Positions 34,643 through 44,800 of a DNA stretch of 64,000 bases are shown here, piece by piece. The translations under genes and the position numbers were made by a program. Numbering within the stretch: position 1 is the first letter of the stretch; each line of letters opens with the position of its first letter. Source of the DNA: RUG563 sp045589355 (GTDB taxonomy: Bacteria > Bacillota > Clostridia > Christensenellales > Aristaeellaceae); the NCBI GenBank assembly GCA_045589355.1, contig JAZNOW010000022.1, positions 36,628 through 100,627 of the forward strand, read 5' to 3'. Below the pieces are notes generated by a model. The model saw nothing but the letters and a program-made list of their open reading frames with translations. It made no database searches and was not told the origin of the DNA.

Positions 34643-36739
34643 ATGTATCTGGTCATTACTGAAAAGCCCAGTGTCGCAAGGAGTATTGCGGCAGTTCTGG
34701 GTGCGAATGAAAATATGAGAACTCATTTGAAAGGAGATGAATGTGTGGTCAGTTGGTGCATTGGCCATTTGATTGGGCTGGCAGAAGCCCATGTGTATAA
34801 TGAACGGTATTTGAACTGGCGAAGGGGGGATTTACCCATTCTGCCGGATCAATATCGTTTCAGCGTGAAAGAAGGTACGAAAGCACAGTACAATGCTTTG
34901 GTTGCCCTGATGAATGATCCTGCCTATGAATACATCGTTTGTGCTACGGATGCAGGAAGGGAAGGTGAACTGATTTTCCGTTTGGTATATGAAGCCAGTG
35001 GGTGTCACAAAACGGTGAAACGGCTCTGGATTTCCTCCATGGAGCGGAAAGCCATTCTGGAAGGTTTTCAGAATCTGAAGGATGGTCATTTGTTCGACCC
35101 CCTGTATGAAGCGGCCTTGTGCAGGATGAAAGCGGACTGGCTGGTCGGCATCAATGCTACCCGGCTGTATTCCGTTCTGTATGGTACGAAACTGACTGTT
35201 GGCAGGGTAATGACGCCGACCTTGGCACTGATTGTTGAACGGGAAAAGGCTATCCGTGCTTTTCAGGAGGAGGCGATCTATAAAGTGCAAATCAACTGTG
35301 GTTTCAAGGCGCAGACGGAACGGCTTCGGGATCGGCTGCAAGCAGAGCAGATTGCGGCCAAGTGCAATCAGGAAAGTGCCTTTGTTCAGTATGTGGATAA
35401 GAAAAAGTGTACGGAGCAACCACCCAGACTGTATGATCTGACGCTGCTGCAGCGGGAAGCCAACAAACTCTTTGGCTATACCGCCCAGCAAACCCTTGAC
35501 TATGCCCAGAGCCTGTACGAGAAGCAGCTTCTTTCTTATCCCCGGACGGACTGCCAGTATCTGACCCATGATATGGAGGAGAACCTTCCTGTATTTGTAC
35601 GAAAGTTGGCCCAGAAGTTTCCCTATACAGCCGGTATTGATCTGCCTGTTCATGTTGAAAATGTGATTCGTGACAGTAGAGTAACCGATCATCACGCCAT
35701 CATTCCCACGCTTCATTTTCTTGAAAGTGATTGGACAGAATTGCCTGCCGGTGAACGGGATATTATGCAGCTGGTTGCCAATCGTCTGCTTTGTGCAGTG
35801 GGAGACCCCCATGAGTACGAAGAAACGGAACTGACCCTGAAATGTAGGGATGACACCTTCAAAACTCGTGGAAAGCGTGTAACCCGGATGGGTTGGAAGA
35901 TTCCCAGAGAAACCTATTACGGCAGTATGGGTCACCGCTTGCGCCGGGATGTGAAGGATGAAGACAATCTGCTTCCCGAATGCGAAGTGGGAAAAGTGTT
36001 TCATCCTGTACTGGCATCGGTTCAGGAGGGAAAAACAGTACCGCCCAAACGCTATACGGACGATACCTTGCTTGCAGCTATGGAAGCAGCTGGTAAGGGA
36101 AATATGCCGGTAGATGCGGAACGGCATGGTCTGGGCACACCGGCTACCAGAGCTGACATTCTGGAAAAACTGATCCGCACGGAATACGTGGAACGTAATG
36201 GTGAAAAAGGAAACAAGCATCTGGTACCAACGGAAAAAGGTATGGCTACGATTGCTGTTCTTCCGGAAGAATTGACTTCACCTGTTATGACCGCAGAATG
36301 GGAGAAGAAACTGAAGAAGGTGGAAAGAGGAGAAGAGAAAGCAAAGAACTTTATGAATGATATTCATCAATTCATGGAAACCATGGTGAAGAATGCAAAA
36401 CCGGTGGAAAAAATGCCGTCCATTTTTGTAAAAAAGGAAACCGTGGTGGGTAATTGCCCTCATTGCGATAAACCTGTCCAAGAAAAATCCCGTGGCTATT
36501 TCTGCTCCAATCCCAAGTGCTCCTTTTCCATCTGGCATGACAACAAATTCCTTACGGGGCACGGTATTACCCTGAACCGGGAACAGATGCAGAAACTACT
36601 GGATCACCATCAGGTTTGGGTCCAGGGATTTATGTCTCCCAAAACAGGTAAAGTATATGATGCAACCCTGGTACTGAAAGTGTTGGAAGATGGCAAGCCG
36701 CATTTTTCCGTTGAGTTCAAAGGCACACCAAAGCAATAA
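34643..36739 (+). CDS. topB: DNA topoisomerase III, type IA
   Basis: Type IA topoisomerase carried by many Firmicutes ICEs, probably used to resolve DNA during transfer. 698 residues. The TOPRIM domain begins YLVITEKPSVARSIAAVLG and contains CATDAGREGELIFRLVYE. The catalytic tyrosine lies in LLSYPRTDCQYLT near residue 300, and GLGTPATRADILEKLIRTEY near 490 is family-typical. The C-terminal zinc ribbon has CPHCDKP and CSNPKCSFS. All catalytic residues are present. AAGGAG precedes the ATG and a terminator follows. Confidence 0.95.
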   Translation: MYLVITEKPSVARSIAAVLGANENMRTHLKGDECVVSWCIGHLIGLAEAHVYNERYLNWRRGDLPILPDQYRFSVKEGTKAQYNALVALMNDPAYEYIVCATDAGREGELIFRLVYEASGCHKTVKRLWISSMERKAILEGFQNLKDGHLFDPLYEAALCRMKADWLVGINATRLYSVLYGTKLTVGRVMTPTLALIVEREKAIRAFQEEAIYKVQINCGFKAQTERLRDRLQAEQIAAKCNQESAFVQYVDKKKCTEQPPRLYDLTLLQREANKLFGYTAQQTLDYAQSLYEKQLLSYPRTDCQYLTHDMEENLPVFVRKLAQKFPYTAGIDLPVHVENVIRDSRVTDHHAIIPTLHFLESDWTELPAGERDIMQLVANRLLCAVGDPHEYEETELTLKCRDDTFKTRGKRVTRMGWKIPRETYYGSMGHRLRRDVKDEDNLLPECEVGKVFHPVLASVQEGKTVPPKRYTDDTLLAAMEAAGKGNMPVDAERHGLGTPATRADILEKLIRTEYVERNGEKGNKHLVPTEKGMATIAVLPEELTSPVMTAEWEKKLKKVERGEEKAKNFMNDIHQFMETMVKNAKPVEKMPSIFVKKETVVGNCPHCDKPVQEKSRGYFCSNPKCSFSIWHDNKFLTGHGITLNREQMQKLLDHHQVWVQGFMSPKTGKVYDATLVLKVLEDGKPHFSVEFKGTPKQ

Positions 36740-36747
36740 AATAAACT

Positions 36748-36776
36748 GGGCACCTCAGAGATGGGGTGCCCTTTTC
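36748..36776 (+). terminator. Intrinsic terminator after topB
   Basis: GGGCACC (36748-36754) pairs with GGTGCCC (36765-36771), extended by two pairs on the loop side, then TTTTCT. It lies between topB and yodL in the ICE operon. Confidence 0.7.
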
Positions 36777-36796
36777 TATCAGAAAGGATGACTTAT

Positions 36797-37354
36797 ATGA
36801 ATAAGCAAAAGATGCTGGAAATGTTTCAGAACGCACCTTTGGATACCTACGCTGTTTTTCAGCTGAAAAATGAACGCCGCACCCGTGATTATCGGTTTGA
36901 ACCCATGAAGCGGCTGGAGAAACTGGGGCTGAAAGTAAAACCGGAACTGTATGAGCCGGTTTATGCCGGAATTCTGGCAAAAGAAGATGCCGGCAGCAAG
37001 GAAGATATGCTGGAAGCACTCTACCTGAAATTCAATATTGCAAGGCCCCATGATTTTACCGGACACAGTATGTCTGTCAGTGATGTGATAGCACTTCGAA
37101 TGGATGGTAAGGTAACGGCACATTATGTGGATTCCGTGGGGTTTCATGAACTTCCGGATTTCTTTCGGAAAGAACTCCTGAAGAATGCTGAAATGGCTGT
37201 GGAGGATGATTATGGTATGATCGATGGTATCATCAATAACGGCAGAAAGCTGGATGAAAAGAAGCCTTCCATTTTGGTACAGCTTCAAGCATTGGGAAAA
37301 AACGGTGGAAACGAGAATAGACACACAAAAAGAAAAAGTTCCTTTGTTAAGTAA
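36797..37354 (+). CDS. YodL-domain protein (DUF4316-like)
   Basis: A 185-residue protein with the YodL pattern found in Tn1549-like elements: DTYAVFQLKNERRTRDYRFEPM, then YLKFNIARPHDFTGHSMSVSDVI and AHYVDSVGFHELPDF. Function unknown. I set the start at ATG 36797, preceded by AGAAAGGA; the longer frame begins within the terminator. Normally the methylase-helicase gene follows directly, but here a 4.4-kb defence-like gene has been inserted behind it. Confidence 0.85.
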   Translation: MNKQKMLEMFQNAPLDTYAVFQLKNERRTRDYRFEPMKRLEKLGLKVKPELYEPVYAGILAKEDAGSKEDMLEALYLKFNIARPHDFTGHSMSVSDVIALRMDGKVTAHYVDSVGFHELPDFFRKELLKNAEMAVEDDYGMIDGIINNGRKLDEKKPSILVQLQALGKNGGNENRHTKRKSSFVK

Positions 37355-37401
37355 GTGAATCACCCAAATTCAATAATGTAAATTTGTTTTTCAATTTGAT
37401 A

Positions 37402-37430
37402 TTGCAAATGTTCAAAGTGAAACTTATACT
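37402..37430 (+). promoter_or_regulatory. Promoter ahead of the MPE-NACHT gene, followed by an orphan ribosome site
   Basis: TTGCAA, 17 bases, TATACT. Directly after it, AAAGGAGGAG (37431-37440) is followed by only a five-codon TTG frame (ending 37463) before the GGAGG site of the MPE-NACHT gene. The orphan site may once have served the helicase gene. Confidence 0.55.
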
Positions 37431-37488
37431 AAAGGAGGAGCAAATTTGAGAGTTTCAATATGACTATGTAATAGCAATGGAGGCAAAT

Positions 37489-40400
37489 ATGATTGTTTAC
37501 ATGTTGTCAGATTTTCATTTTACATCTCAGAATTTAAACGATGAACAAAAACAGAATATCAAGTCTTTGTGTGAAAAAATACGTTCAGAAACACCTCTTG
37601 ATGAAACAATTCTTTTTATTTTAATGGGTGATATTGTTCATCGTAGTAATACAAGATGCTTTAGTGCTGCTAGTGAGTGTCTTTCTCTCATAAAGACTGA
37701 ATTGAGCAGTAGAAACGACCGCGTTCAGTTCCATATAATTCCTGGAAACCATGATTTGCCCCAAGGGGATATTACCGCATTTGTTCGCTTTGCAGAAGAA
37801 TTTTGTAAAGAATATTTGTCGTCCACTCAGAGCGTGTATTCGATAGTATGCGATGGTGTTAATCTAATTTTTTCTGATTCAACCATAAACCGCGATCATA
37901 CGAAACCGGGAAGCATTGACAAGAATACCATTAAAAAATACATTAAACAGAATATGACAAATGCATTGTTTTGCCATCATGCGTTTACTCACAATAATGG
38001 AGATATTCATGATACTATTGAATATGGCGAAGAAGTTATGAAAGAACTGAAAAAATGTGGTATTTCATATTTCTTTCATGCGCACACACATAAATCAAAT
38101 TCAACAATTCATGAAAATGATGAGGTGGAAATTGGTTGTGGCACATACAGTATGGATGTAACAGATATGAAAGGTGTTTTTAATCAGTTTGCTGTCGCAT
38201 ATTTTAGTCATGGTTCATTACAACATGTAGACAGACTCATTATTACTTCGGATGGAAATGGCTTATTTCCAAAATCTACTCTATATCCAATAGAAAGAAC
38301 TTTTTCTGACCCATGGACAGTAAGTAAAGTGAAATACTCACAATCAGATAACTACATTTCTCGCAAAGTATTGCCTCATGATTTAGTTGGTTCAAATGAA
38401 TGGGAACTGTATTTATCGCGAGATAAACGCCTAAGCCTATATGAGGCAGTCAAATTTGAAAAGAGAATACTTTTTATCAGTGAAGCTGGGCAAGGTAAGA
38501 GTTATGAGCTAAAGAACCTGGCGTATCAGTTTTCTGCATCGGAATATTTCCCAGTTTTTGTTGAATTGCGCAATAGCAGAATTAAGCCGATCATTGAGTT
38601 TTTACCCAATCATTATCGCAATTTGCATCATGAATATTTGATTTTTCTTTTTGATGGCTATGATGAAATATCATCTGAAGAACAGAATAAGTTCATTAAA
38701 GAACTTAAAGAATACATTAAGGATAATCAAAAAGCTAAGATTGTTATTTCATCAAGAAGCAATTTCTGTAAGATAGAAAAAGGAAATGATTCATCAACAA
38801 TTACAGGATTTAAAGTATATGATCTATGCGGATTGCTCGATAGTGATATAAATGAATATCTTGATAATATGCACATTGTGAGAGATGCATTTTTCAGGGA
38901 AACTCAAAGAACACGGATTTATCCTTTACTTAAGAATGCATTTTATCTTACACAAGTTTGCGATTTGTATCGGAAAAAAGGCCAGTTACCGGATAAAGTT
39001 GATTTGATGGATACCTTAATAAATAATAGATTCAGTTTTGATGATCAGAAATATGTTGACAATTTAGAGGAACGATATCATGAATTGTATGTGCTGCTGA
39101 AAAAAACAGCATTTGCTATGCAATTAAGAAGACAAAGTAGCTTGGAAGACTTTAATGAATATCAACAACTGTTTGATAATAGTGAACGCGATTTGCTTAA
39201 GCATAGTGGACTGCTTATTAAAATTAAGGATAGATGGCAATTTGAACACAATAATTTTAGAGAATATTTAGCGGCCAGATATCTGTCTGAATATGAAAAA
39301 GAGGATGTAATAAAGTATATAATGGGCGAAGGAGGAATTCGGCCAAGCTGGGTGAATGTAGTCGGCTTTCTTTCAGGAATGAATGTGCCATGGCTTATGG
39401 AGTGGGCTGCGAAAAATGCTCCTCATGCAGTCGTTAAATTTGAGTCTGATAGAGTTCCTGACAAAACGCGCTATGATATTTTTCTTAGCATCTTTATGTA
39501 TCATGAAGAAAGGCATATTTGGTATAATGATGCATTGTGTAGTGTTTCAGAGCTTGCATTGTTTTCAGAATCTAAGAAAACACTGCTTTTCCTCATTGAT
39601 AGAATCAAGTGCCCCGTTCATCAAATATCACGATATTTAGCTATTGATATCCTTCGTTACTTTAAGAATGGTTTATTTGGATACGCAGATGAAGTAAGAG
39701 AGTCTCTATTAGGGTGTTGTTTTTCTGAGCCGCGAGCAGAAAAAGATGTATGCAGACTGGCGATTCATGCATTATTGGATTTAAAGCTTTATAACAATAA
39801 TACAACAGAGCAACTATATTCTGCATTTTATCAATCGAATGAAGATTACATTCGTTTGGCAATGTACGAATATTTTCTTGTGTTGCATAAACAAAATGAA
39901 TATGTTGAGTTCTTTTTAGAAGGATTACCTTATGTTATGCATGGGTTAAATAATCGTAATCACAGAATAGGAAATGAATCTTTTGAACTTGCTGAAGGCC
40001 TGAAAGCAATGTCAGAATATTCAAGTGTAAAGAAGGTGATGGAATGGTATAAGGAAAACTATGAGTGTGATTATCACAGAAAAGAGATAATGACAGCAAT
40101 GATAAAAAATGCAGTGGTATTTTTTATGAATGGAAATACTGAAATTTTCGATGTGGTGATAGAGTGTGTAAATACTTTTAGCCGATATTATGTTAGAGAG
40201 ATATCAAAAATTTGCTTTGAATTCTTTGTTTTAACAGATACGTTAAGACGTTTTGTTATGCATGAATTAGAGCATTATCGAGATGACATAAGAAGATTTA
40301 GGCATATAGTCTATATTTCTCACGAAATCACAAATACCCTTATTGAGCTATACGAAGATGGCATATATGATGATCATGAGAATTTCAAAAATATTGTTGA

Positions 40401-41835
40401 GCAAACTGTGACGGATAAAGCTATTTACAAAAAATGCTCTTCCCTTTTGAAAAAGAAAGGAAACCTAAAACTGCGAAAATATGTGGAACCAATAGATTTC
40501 TCAACGATTCATGTTGATGTACAGCAGGAATTCTTTAACGACCTTTTTGATAAGAAAAAATTAGAGACGTTGCTAGAAGAACTGCTTAGGCATTTTAGTG
40601 ATGAAAATGTTACAATAGGAAAATTAGAAAGATTCTACAGAATAAAATATCAGAACACTAAATTGCGAGAGTTTGTTCACAGTATACGACATATTATGTG
40701 TGATAACAACGCTTTAGTAAAAGATCTATTCACCATTGTTGACTATGATGTTTTTCTTATTGTAACAAGCAATCGTTATGCTTCAAATGATAAGATAGAA
40801 TGTAATGAAGAGCAAAAAAAGCATTTGACTAATATTCTTGTAAGGTACGCAAATGAAGGATTGTTCGTTCCAGAAAAAGAGAATAGTAGGTTTCCCAAAT
40901 CTGTTGCATATAGTGCAATAGAATTGGCCTTCAATTTGGATGCTGCGCTCCCTGAGAAAACGATGTTAGAACTTACCAAGATCGGATATTTCTACTTCAA
41001 AAACACTAAAAGTAATGACAAATATGCATATATATTACGTCATTGTGATTATAGGTTACTTGAGGATCAAGTACAAAAAAACCTTAAAGATGATAGTTTG
41101 GATAGAATAATATGGGAGGAGCATTTCGAGTTTTGTACAGAGCAAAAATCGTATGTAGCTACAGCAAAAGCACTCGAAATATGCAAAGCTCCTTCTTGTA
41201 ATACTCATGTGAGTCATGCCGCTCTCAAATATCTATATACAATGTATGGAGGAGAGTATGTCGAAGAAAATGTGATGCCATATGCAGATTATACCATGCT
41301 AAAGGAGATTTATTACTTATGTAAGGAGGATGTGAATCGAAAACTACTTAAAAGTTTGTTTGAAGATATGTTTTCTGAGGAATCTACGCTGGAGCATCTG
41401 TCTATACTTATTCAGCTTCAAAGTGAAATTGGTATTCAAGCATATTTGACTTTCTTGAAGAAAAAACGAACAATACCAGAAATAGAAGCGAGAATTACAG
41501 CTGGACCAACCCACAATTTAAGGAACATATATGATATATCACTGCTTCCCTATCTTTGTGAAATGCTAAAAATTGCATGTGATAAAAATTTCCGAGATGA
41601 CAATGAATATGATACATTAAGAGGTGCTGTTGCAGAGGCGCTGATCAATTGTGGGAAAAGCAATGACAAATTAACAATAGATGAAATTGAGAAATGTAGA
41701 GAAAGTATGGAACAAACAGAACGAAATCTCCGGCTGTGCAATCATACTATTGAAAGGATTAAAGAAAATGCTCAATTTGATATGGACAACCCCTTATCTA
41801 TCAAGCAAATTTGTAAAATATTGAAAGGATTATAA
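37489..41835 (+). CDS. Metallophosphoesterase-NACHT STAND ATPase, probable anti-phage protein
   Basis: A 1448-residue fusion. The N-terminal 250 residues form a calcineurin-like phosphoesterase with all metal motifs: LSDFHF, MGDIVHR, IPGNHDLP, FCHHAFTH and HAHTHKS. Next is a NACHT ATPase: Walker A SEAGQGKSYELKNL near residue 335, Walker B FLFDGYDEISSEEQ near 387 with the NACHT-type Asp/Glu pair, and KIVISSRSN near 415. The last 850 residues are helical with no recognised domain and look like a solenoid sensor. The layout effector-NACHT-sensor matches bacterial NACHT/Avs-type STAND defence proteins, with the phosphoesterase as presumed effector. I start at 37489, six bases after GGAGG. AT-rich codons differ from the ICE backbone, and it has its own promoter and terminator. 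Confidence 0.88.
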   Translation: MIVYMLSDFHFTSQNLNDEQKQNIKSLCEKIRSETPLDETILFILMGDIVHRSNTRCFSAASECLSLIKTELSSRNDRVQFHIIPGNHDLPQGDITAFVRFAEEFCKEYLSSTQSVYSIVCDGVNLIFSDSTINRDHTKPGSIDKNTIKKYIKQNMTNALFCHHAFTHNNGDIHDTIEYGEEVMKELKKCGISYFFHAHTHKSNSTIHENDEVEIGCGTYSMDVTDMKGVFNQFAVAYFSHGSLQHVDRLIITSDGNGLFPKSTLYPIERTFSDPWTVSKVKYSQSDNYISRKVLPHDLVGSNEWELYLSRDKRLSLYEAVKFEKRILFISEAGQGKSYELKNLAYQFSASEYFPVFVELRNSRIKPIIEFLPNHYRNLHHEYLIFLFDGYDEISSEEQNKFIKELKEYIKDNQKAKIVISSRSNFCKIEKGNDSSTITGFKVYDLCGLLDSDINEYLDNMHIVRDAFFRETQRTRIYPLLKNAFYLTQVCDLYRKKGQLPDKVDLMDTLINNRFSFDDQKYVDNLEERYHELYVLLKKTAFAMQLRRQSSLEDFNEYQQLFDNSERDLLKHSGLLIKIKDRWQFEHNNFREYLAARYLSEYEKEDVIKYIMGEGGIRPSWVNVVGFLSGMNVPWLMEWAAKNAPHAVVKFESDRVPDKTRYDIFLSIFMYHEERHIWYNDALCSVSELALFSESKKTLLFLIDRIKCPVHQISRYLAIDILRYFKNGLFGYADEVRESLLGCCFSEPRAEKDVCRLAIHALLDLKLYNNNTTEQLYSAFYQSNEDYIRLAMYEYFLVLHKQNEYVEFFLEGLPYVMHGLNNRNHRIGNESFELAEGLKAMSEYSSVKKVMEWYKENYECDYHRKEIMTAMIKNAVVFFMNGNTEIFDVVIECVNTFSRYYVREISKICFEFFVLTDTLRRFVMHELEHYRDDIRRFRHIVYISHEITNTLIELYEDGIYDDHENFKNIVEQTVTDKAIYKKCSSLLKKKGNLKLRKYVEPIDFSTIHVDVQQEFFNDLFDKKKLETLLEELLRHFSDENVTIGKLERFYRIKYQNTKLREFVHSIRHIMCDNNALVKDLFTIVDYDVFLIVTSNRYASNDKIECNEEQKKHLTNILVRYANEGLFVPEKENSRFPKSVAYSAIELAFNLDAALPEKTMLELTKIGYFYFKNTKSNDKYAYILRHCDYRLLEDQVQKNLKDDSLDRIIWEEHFEFCTEQKSYVATAKALEICKAPSCNTHVSHAALKYLYTMYGGEYVEENVMPYADYTMLKEIYYLCKEDVNRKLLKSLFEDMFSEESTLEHLSILIQLQSEIGIQAYLTFLKKKRTIPEIEARITAGPTHNLRNIYDISLLPYLCEMLKIACDKNFRDDNEYDTLRGAVAEALINCGKSNDKLTIDEIEKCRESMEQTERNLRLCNHTIERIKENAQFDMDNPLSIKQICKILKGL

Positions 41836-41840
41836 GTATC

Positions 41841-41870
41841 AGCAAACGGTATTGTATACCGTTTGCTTTT
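41841..41870 (+). terminator. Intrinsic terminator after the MPE-NACHT gene
   Basis: AGCAAACGGTAT (41841-41852), loop TGT, ATACCGTTTGCT (41856-41867), then TTT. A 12-bp perfect stem. It lies only 10 bases before the helicase start and should limit read-through into it. Confidence 0.85.
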
Positions 41871-41879
41871 ATATTGGTT

Positions 41880-44800
41880 ATGATTAATAAAATGAAGAAT
41901 CTTCTCCAGTTGGCAACGCAAACCACTGGCAGAATAATATTGGGCCATCAGCAGTGGACGGATTATCTGAAGACTGCTGCAAGGCTCTATAAATACCCAT
42001 TCAATGATCAGGTATTGATCTATGCCCAACGCCCGGAAGCCACGGCGTGTGCTTCCTATGATGTATGGAATGATGCCATGCACCGGTATGTTCGCAGAGG
42101 TTCCAAAGGGATCGGACTTATCAAAATGCAGAATCAGGATCCTTCGCTGAGCTATGTTTTTGACATTGCTGACACTGGAACCCGGCGCAGTTCACTGACC
42201 CCTTTCTTCTGGAAGGTGAATGAGGAGAATGAGCAGGCAGTGACATCCATGCTGGAAACAGAGTATTCAATTCCTGCTTCTCTTGGGCTGCCGACTCAGC
42301 TTTTACAAGTGGCATCCAACCAAGCAGCGGACTATTGGCAGGATCATCAGCGATCCCTGCTCCGTATCATTGACGGAACCCGTCTGGAGGGATACGATGA
42401 TTATGCGATTGGGGCGTCCTTCAGGAAAGCGGCAGCAGCCAGTATCGCATACAGCTTGTTCAGCCGCTGCGGTCTGGAACCGGGTGAATTCTTCCTGCCG
42501 GAAGATTTTGCCGATGTGACAGACTGGAATACACCCAACGCTGTGACGGCCATGGGTTCTGCCGTCAGTGAAATCAATGGACATGTGCTTCGGCAAATCG
42601 AAGCCATAGCAAAGCAAGTAGAAAGGAGCAAAGAACATGAGCGAACTGAACTATATCCGCAAGGGGGATTATCTGCTTCCGGACCTGAGCCTGCCCAGAA
42701 CCGATTCCAGCAAGGTGAACAAGTACGGCAGGATGCGGCTGAAGTATCTGCAGGAACAGGATCAGATCATGTATCAGGTGATGCTGCTCAACGGGACACT
42801 GGTGCAGCATCTGACGGAAGTGAGCCTGCAAGCCAGCCGGTATCTGGAAGAGACGATGCCCATCCTGATGCAGCAGAACAACGTGACGGAACAATTGAAG
42901 GAAACGGATCCCATGCGCTGGACGGGGATGATGAACAACCTGAAAGCACAAGCGGAGGAAGTGATCCGGCAGGAATTGATCTGCAGCTGAACTTCTTTGA
43001 TACAGAAAGTTTTCCGGAACTTCCCTCAGAAGACAATCAAATAGCATCGATCATGAAAGCGGAGCGTGCCAATGCACTCTTCGCTTTCTCTGTTTCTCAG
43101 GAGAACCTGGACCACATTTTTCGTCTTGGCAGCAATACTGTGAACCATCGAATGATGGTGGCTGACTTCTTTTCCAGACAGAAAAGTTTGGAGAGCAAAA
43201 CTGCATTCCTCAAGCGTGTATATCATGGAGGGAATGGCTTTGAAACCAATCAAGGCCGTATTTCTGTGTGGTATGACGAAGATGGTATTCGTCTGGCACA
43301 GGGAACAGCTGTCCGGCATGTGCGTTCCGCACAGATCATTGCATGGGAAGATGCAGTAAGGCGGATTGATGCTTTGCTGGATGTGGGTCAATTTGCCACC
43401 AATGTGGAACTGGCTGAAGCCCACGGCTATGAACAGAAAAAGCTGGCTGAAAGCCTTTGGTATCTGGTAACAGATATGAGCGACAGCGCCAGAGAACAAA
43501 ACCATCTGGAAACGCTGCGTTCCTTGCGTGAAGGCGGTTTCCCGGATGCAACGGAAAGGATTGCCCAGGCACTCCATGATCCTGAACAGGTGTCAGTGAT
43601 TTTGGAGGAATATCGTACATTCTATGATGCCTATCTGGAAGATCGTTCCCTGATGCGGTTTCGCAATCATCGCTTTATGGAAATTCAGTCACGACTGGAA
43701 GATCTTTTGACGGATAGACTGCACTATACTTCAGAACTTACGGAAATATCAAACCTAAAACCGTTTATCACAGAAGATGAAGTGGATGCTGACCTCACAA
43801 GGGGCAGCGGTGTTTCTCTGGGGAAAATGCGAATTCATGCGTATTTGACTGAACCGCATACACCCAAGGAAAAACAGGATTTTCTGAAGCAGGAATATGG
43901 TATCGGCGGTCATTCTCCGGCGCTGTCCGGTGCTGCTATGAGCAGCGAAGATCACGGTGGTAAGGGCATTTCATACACCAAACAGAATTGTGACCCGGTG
44001 CGAATGAACTGGAACAATGTGGTCAGCCGCATTGAAAAACTGATCCAAACCGATCGCTATCTTTCTCATGCAGAAAAAGAAGAGCTGGAACAAAGACAGG
44101 AGATACCGGATGAAGAACTGGATGTGGAATACATTCGGGAAAGGTTGGCAGAAGCCGGCATTGAAAATGGTGAAGTAGTGGATCCGGAGAAGCTGGAAAA
44201 CAGTCCATTTATTCAAGAAGTCCAGCAAAGTGTACAGAATGCTGAAAATTCCATGCTTTCGGATGAAGAATTTGCAGAGCAATACCTGATACCGGATGAA
44301 ACTACTTTTGAAATGGATGGCCGCACATTTCTTGTGGATCGGGTGAATCTCCAGAGCGGCAGTGTGAACTTTCAGGATATTACTTTTGCCAATTCTGCCG
44401 GCTTTCCCATCTTCCGGGTGGAACCTATTTCCGTTATCAGAAAGATGATAGAGGAAGCGGATGCAGCCAATCCCATTTTGGATCCCACTCGTTATCAGCT
44501 GATGGAAATCGCGGATCAGGAAGCATTGTTCTCAAATGGTCGTTTTGATCGGACCAGACTTCTGGATTTTCTGTATGCTTATGATATCCGAGAAGATGGC
44601 AACGGGAATCCTGCTCGTTTGGAGCCGTCTGTAACGGTCAATCACTTTGGCAGTATCCTCACCAAGAAACCCATTCAGTTCCCGGAAGAAGGCTATATCG
44701 ACCTGAATGATGCCATGGCTTTTGAAGGTTCGGAAATGACGGTGGCTGACTTTATTCGCCGGGATGAACCCAGAGACTATACTTCGGAAGTAGAGGCTGT

